DNA of 5,541 nucleotides from Piscirickettsiaceae bacterium (GTDB lineage: Bacteria; Pseudomonadota; Gammaproteobacteria; Thiomicrospirales; Thiomicrospiraceae): positions 1 to 5,541 of the forward strand of contig JAASTL010000095.1 of assembly GCA_021767305.1 (NCBI GenBank), written 5' to 3'. How positions within the stretch are numbered: position 1 is the stretch's first letter; each line of letters opens with the position of its first letter. Positions 4,998 to 5,541 of the stretch are shown in pieces. The notes under the pieces were generated by a model. It saw nothing but the letters and a program-made list of their open reading frames with translations. It was not told the origin of the DNA and did not search any database. The position numbers were made by a program, and so were the translations under genes.

Positions 4998-5541
4998 ATG
5001 AAAAGAATTTCGATGCAAAAAACTTTATTACTTACGCTACCCCTGGCTCTACTTCAAGGCTGCATCAGTACGCCTCACAAAGAGCTGGCAGATTACGCTG
5101 CATACCCGACTTTTGAATTACATAAGCCAGTGAGTATTGATGCCGATTCAACTCGCGTTTTCTTCCAAAATGGTCAGGCCGGTAATGGCTTTAATCATTT
5201 TGAACAACATTGCAGACTAGAGGTCAAAACCCTCAAGCCAATCAAACAGATCCTCTCCCCTGATATTTTCAAGGTCACTAGGCTGCAACTGGGCGAAGAG
5301 ATGATAGCGGCATCCAATCAACCTCTGCTATTGGCGAGATTAGACAGCCCTACTTTATATGCAATGGGATCAAGTGATAATGAACCACCAGAAACAATGG
5401 ACTTGATTCATTTTTATCTACATTCAGAACGACAGCCGGATGTTTATCGTTTGACCTGCGCAGGCTCTTTAAGTAATGGCAGCTTGCAAGACTATCCAAG
5501 GTCAATTAGACCTGATGCAAATAAAATCAATGAAATTCTGG
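4998..5541 (+). CDS. Uncharacterised lipoprotein, N-terminal 181 residues (partial, runs off right edge)
   Basis: The reading frame is open from 4998 to the window end without a stop. The N-terminus (MKRISMQKTLLLTLPLALLQGC) is a bacterial lipoprotein signal: basic start, hydrophobic core and lipobox L-L-Q-G-C, with Cys22 as the lipidated residue. Ile-Ser follow the Cys, with no Asp at +2, so Lol sorting would send it to the outer membrane. The mature part is mainly hydrophilic, with two further cysteines (72, in FEQHCRLEV, and 154, in YRLTCAG) that could form a disulfide in the periplasm. The segment RVFFQNGQ ... HCRLEV (53-76) resembles motifs I associate with uncharacterised proteobacterial lipoproteins, but I cannot name a family. 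The upstream GGG is a weak ribosome-binding site; in-frame ATGs at 4965 and 5013 are alternatives. It is divergent from mnmG and probably unrelated in function. Confidence 0.8.
   Translation, partial: MKRISMQKTLLLTLPLALLQGCISTPHKELADYAAYPTFELHKPVSIDADSTRVFFQNGQAGNGFNHFEQHCRLEVKTLKPIKQILSPDIFKVTRLQLGEEMIAASNQPLLLARLDSPTLYAMGSSDNEPPETMDLIHFYLHSERQPDVYRLTCAGSLSNGSLQDYPRSIRPDANKINEIL

Overview
The window looks like a chromosomal segment of a gammaproteobacterium with moderate-to-low G+C. The gene order, reading the minus strand from right to left, is mnmG - rsmG - parA - parB - (atpI), the classic origin-proximal 'gid-par-atp' block. The proteins resemble those of sulfur-oxidising Thiomicrospira/Hydrogenovibrio/Thiomicrorhabdus-type bacteria. 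That placement is a guess from gene order and general protein character, not from a database search.

Layout from left to right: 1-131 is the 5' end of an AtpI/AtpZ-like ATP synthase accessory gene (minus, runs off the left edge). 132-368 is an A+T-rich gap holding a perfect DnaA box (TTATCCACA), several short palindromes, a hairpin and a plausible promoter for the atp gene. 369-1247 is parB (minus, GTG start). 1248-1297 is the parA-parB spacer, made almost entirely of a 12-bp tandem repeat that runs into the end of parA. 1298-2065 is parA (minus). 2066-2145 is an 80-bp spacer with an imperfect hairpin. 2146-2775 is rsmG (minus), overlapping the 3' end of mnmG (2762-4729, minus) by 14 bp. 4730-4997 is a divergent intergenic region with a weak mnmG promoter candidate and a 14-bp palindrome. 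4998-5541 is the 5' part of a plus-strand gene for an uncharacterised lipoprotein (runs off the right edge).

Together the minus-strand genes make a probable transcription unit. MnmG modifies the wobble uridine of certain tRNAs (with MnmE, not in this window). RsmG adds m7G to 16S rRNA. ParA and ParB segregate the newly replicated origin region. The ATP synthase operon starts just downstream behind its own likely promoter. The genes themselves are ordinary and intact; I see no new defence system, mobile element, CRISPR array, tRNA or rRNA.

The most distinctive signal is the 12-bp repeat at the parA/parB junction. Each unit carries, in the parA frame, the codons Thr-Ser-Ile(or Thr)-stop. Repeat gain or loss therefore should not alter ParA and only changes the distance to the parB ribosome-binding site. 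The DnaA box in the A+T-rich parB-atpI gap and a parS-like palindrome inside mnmG are weaker leads.
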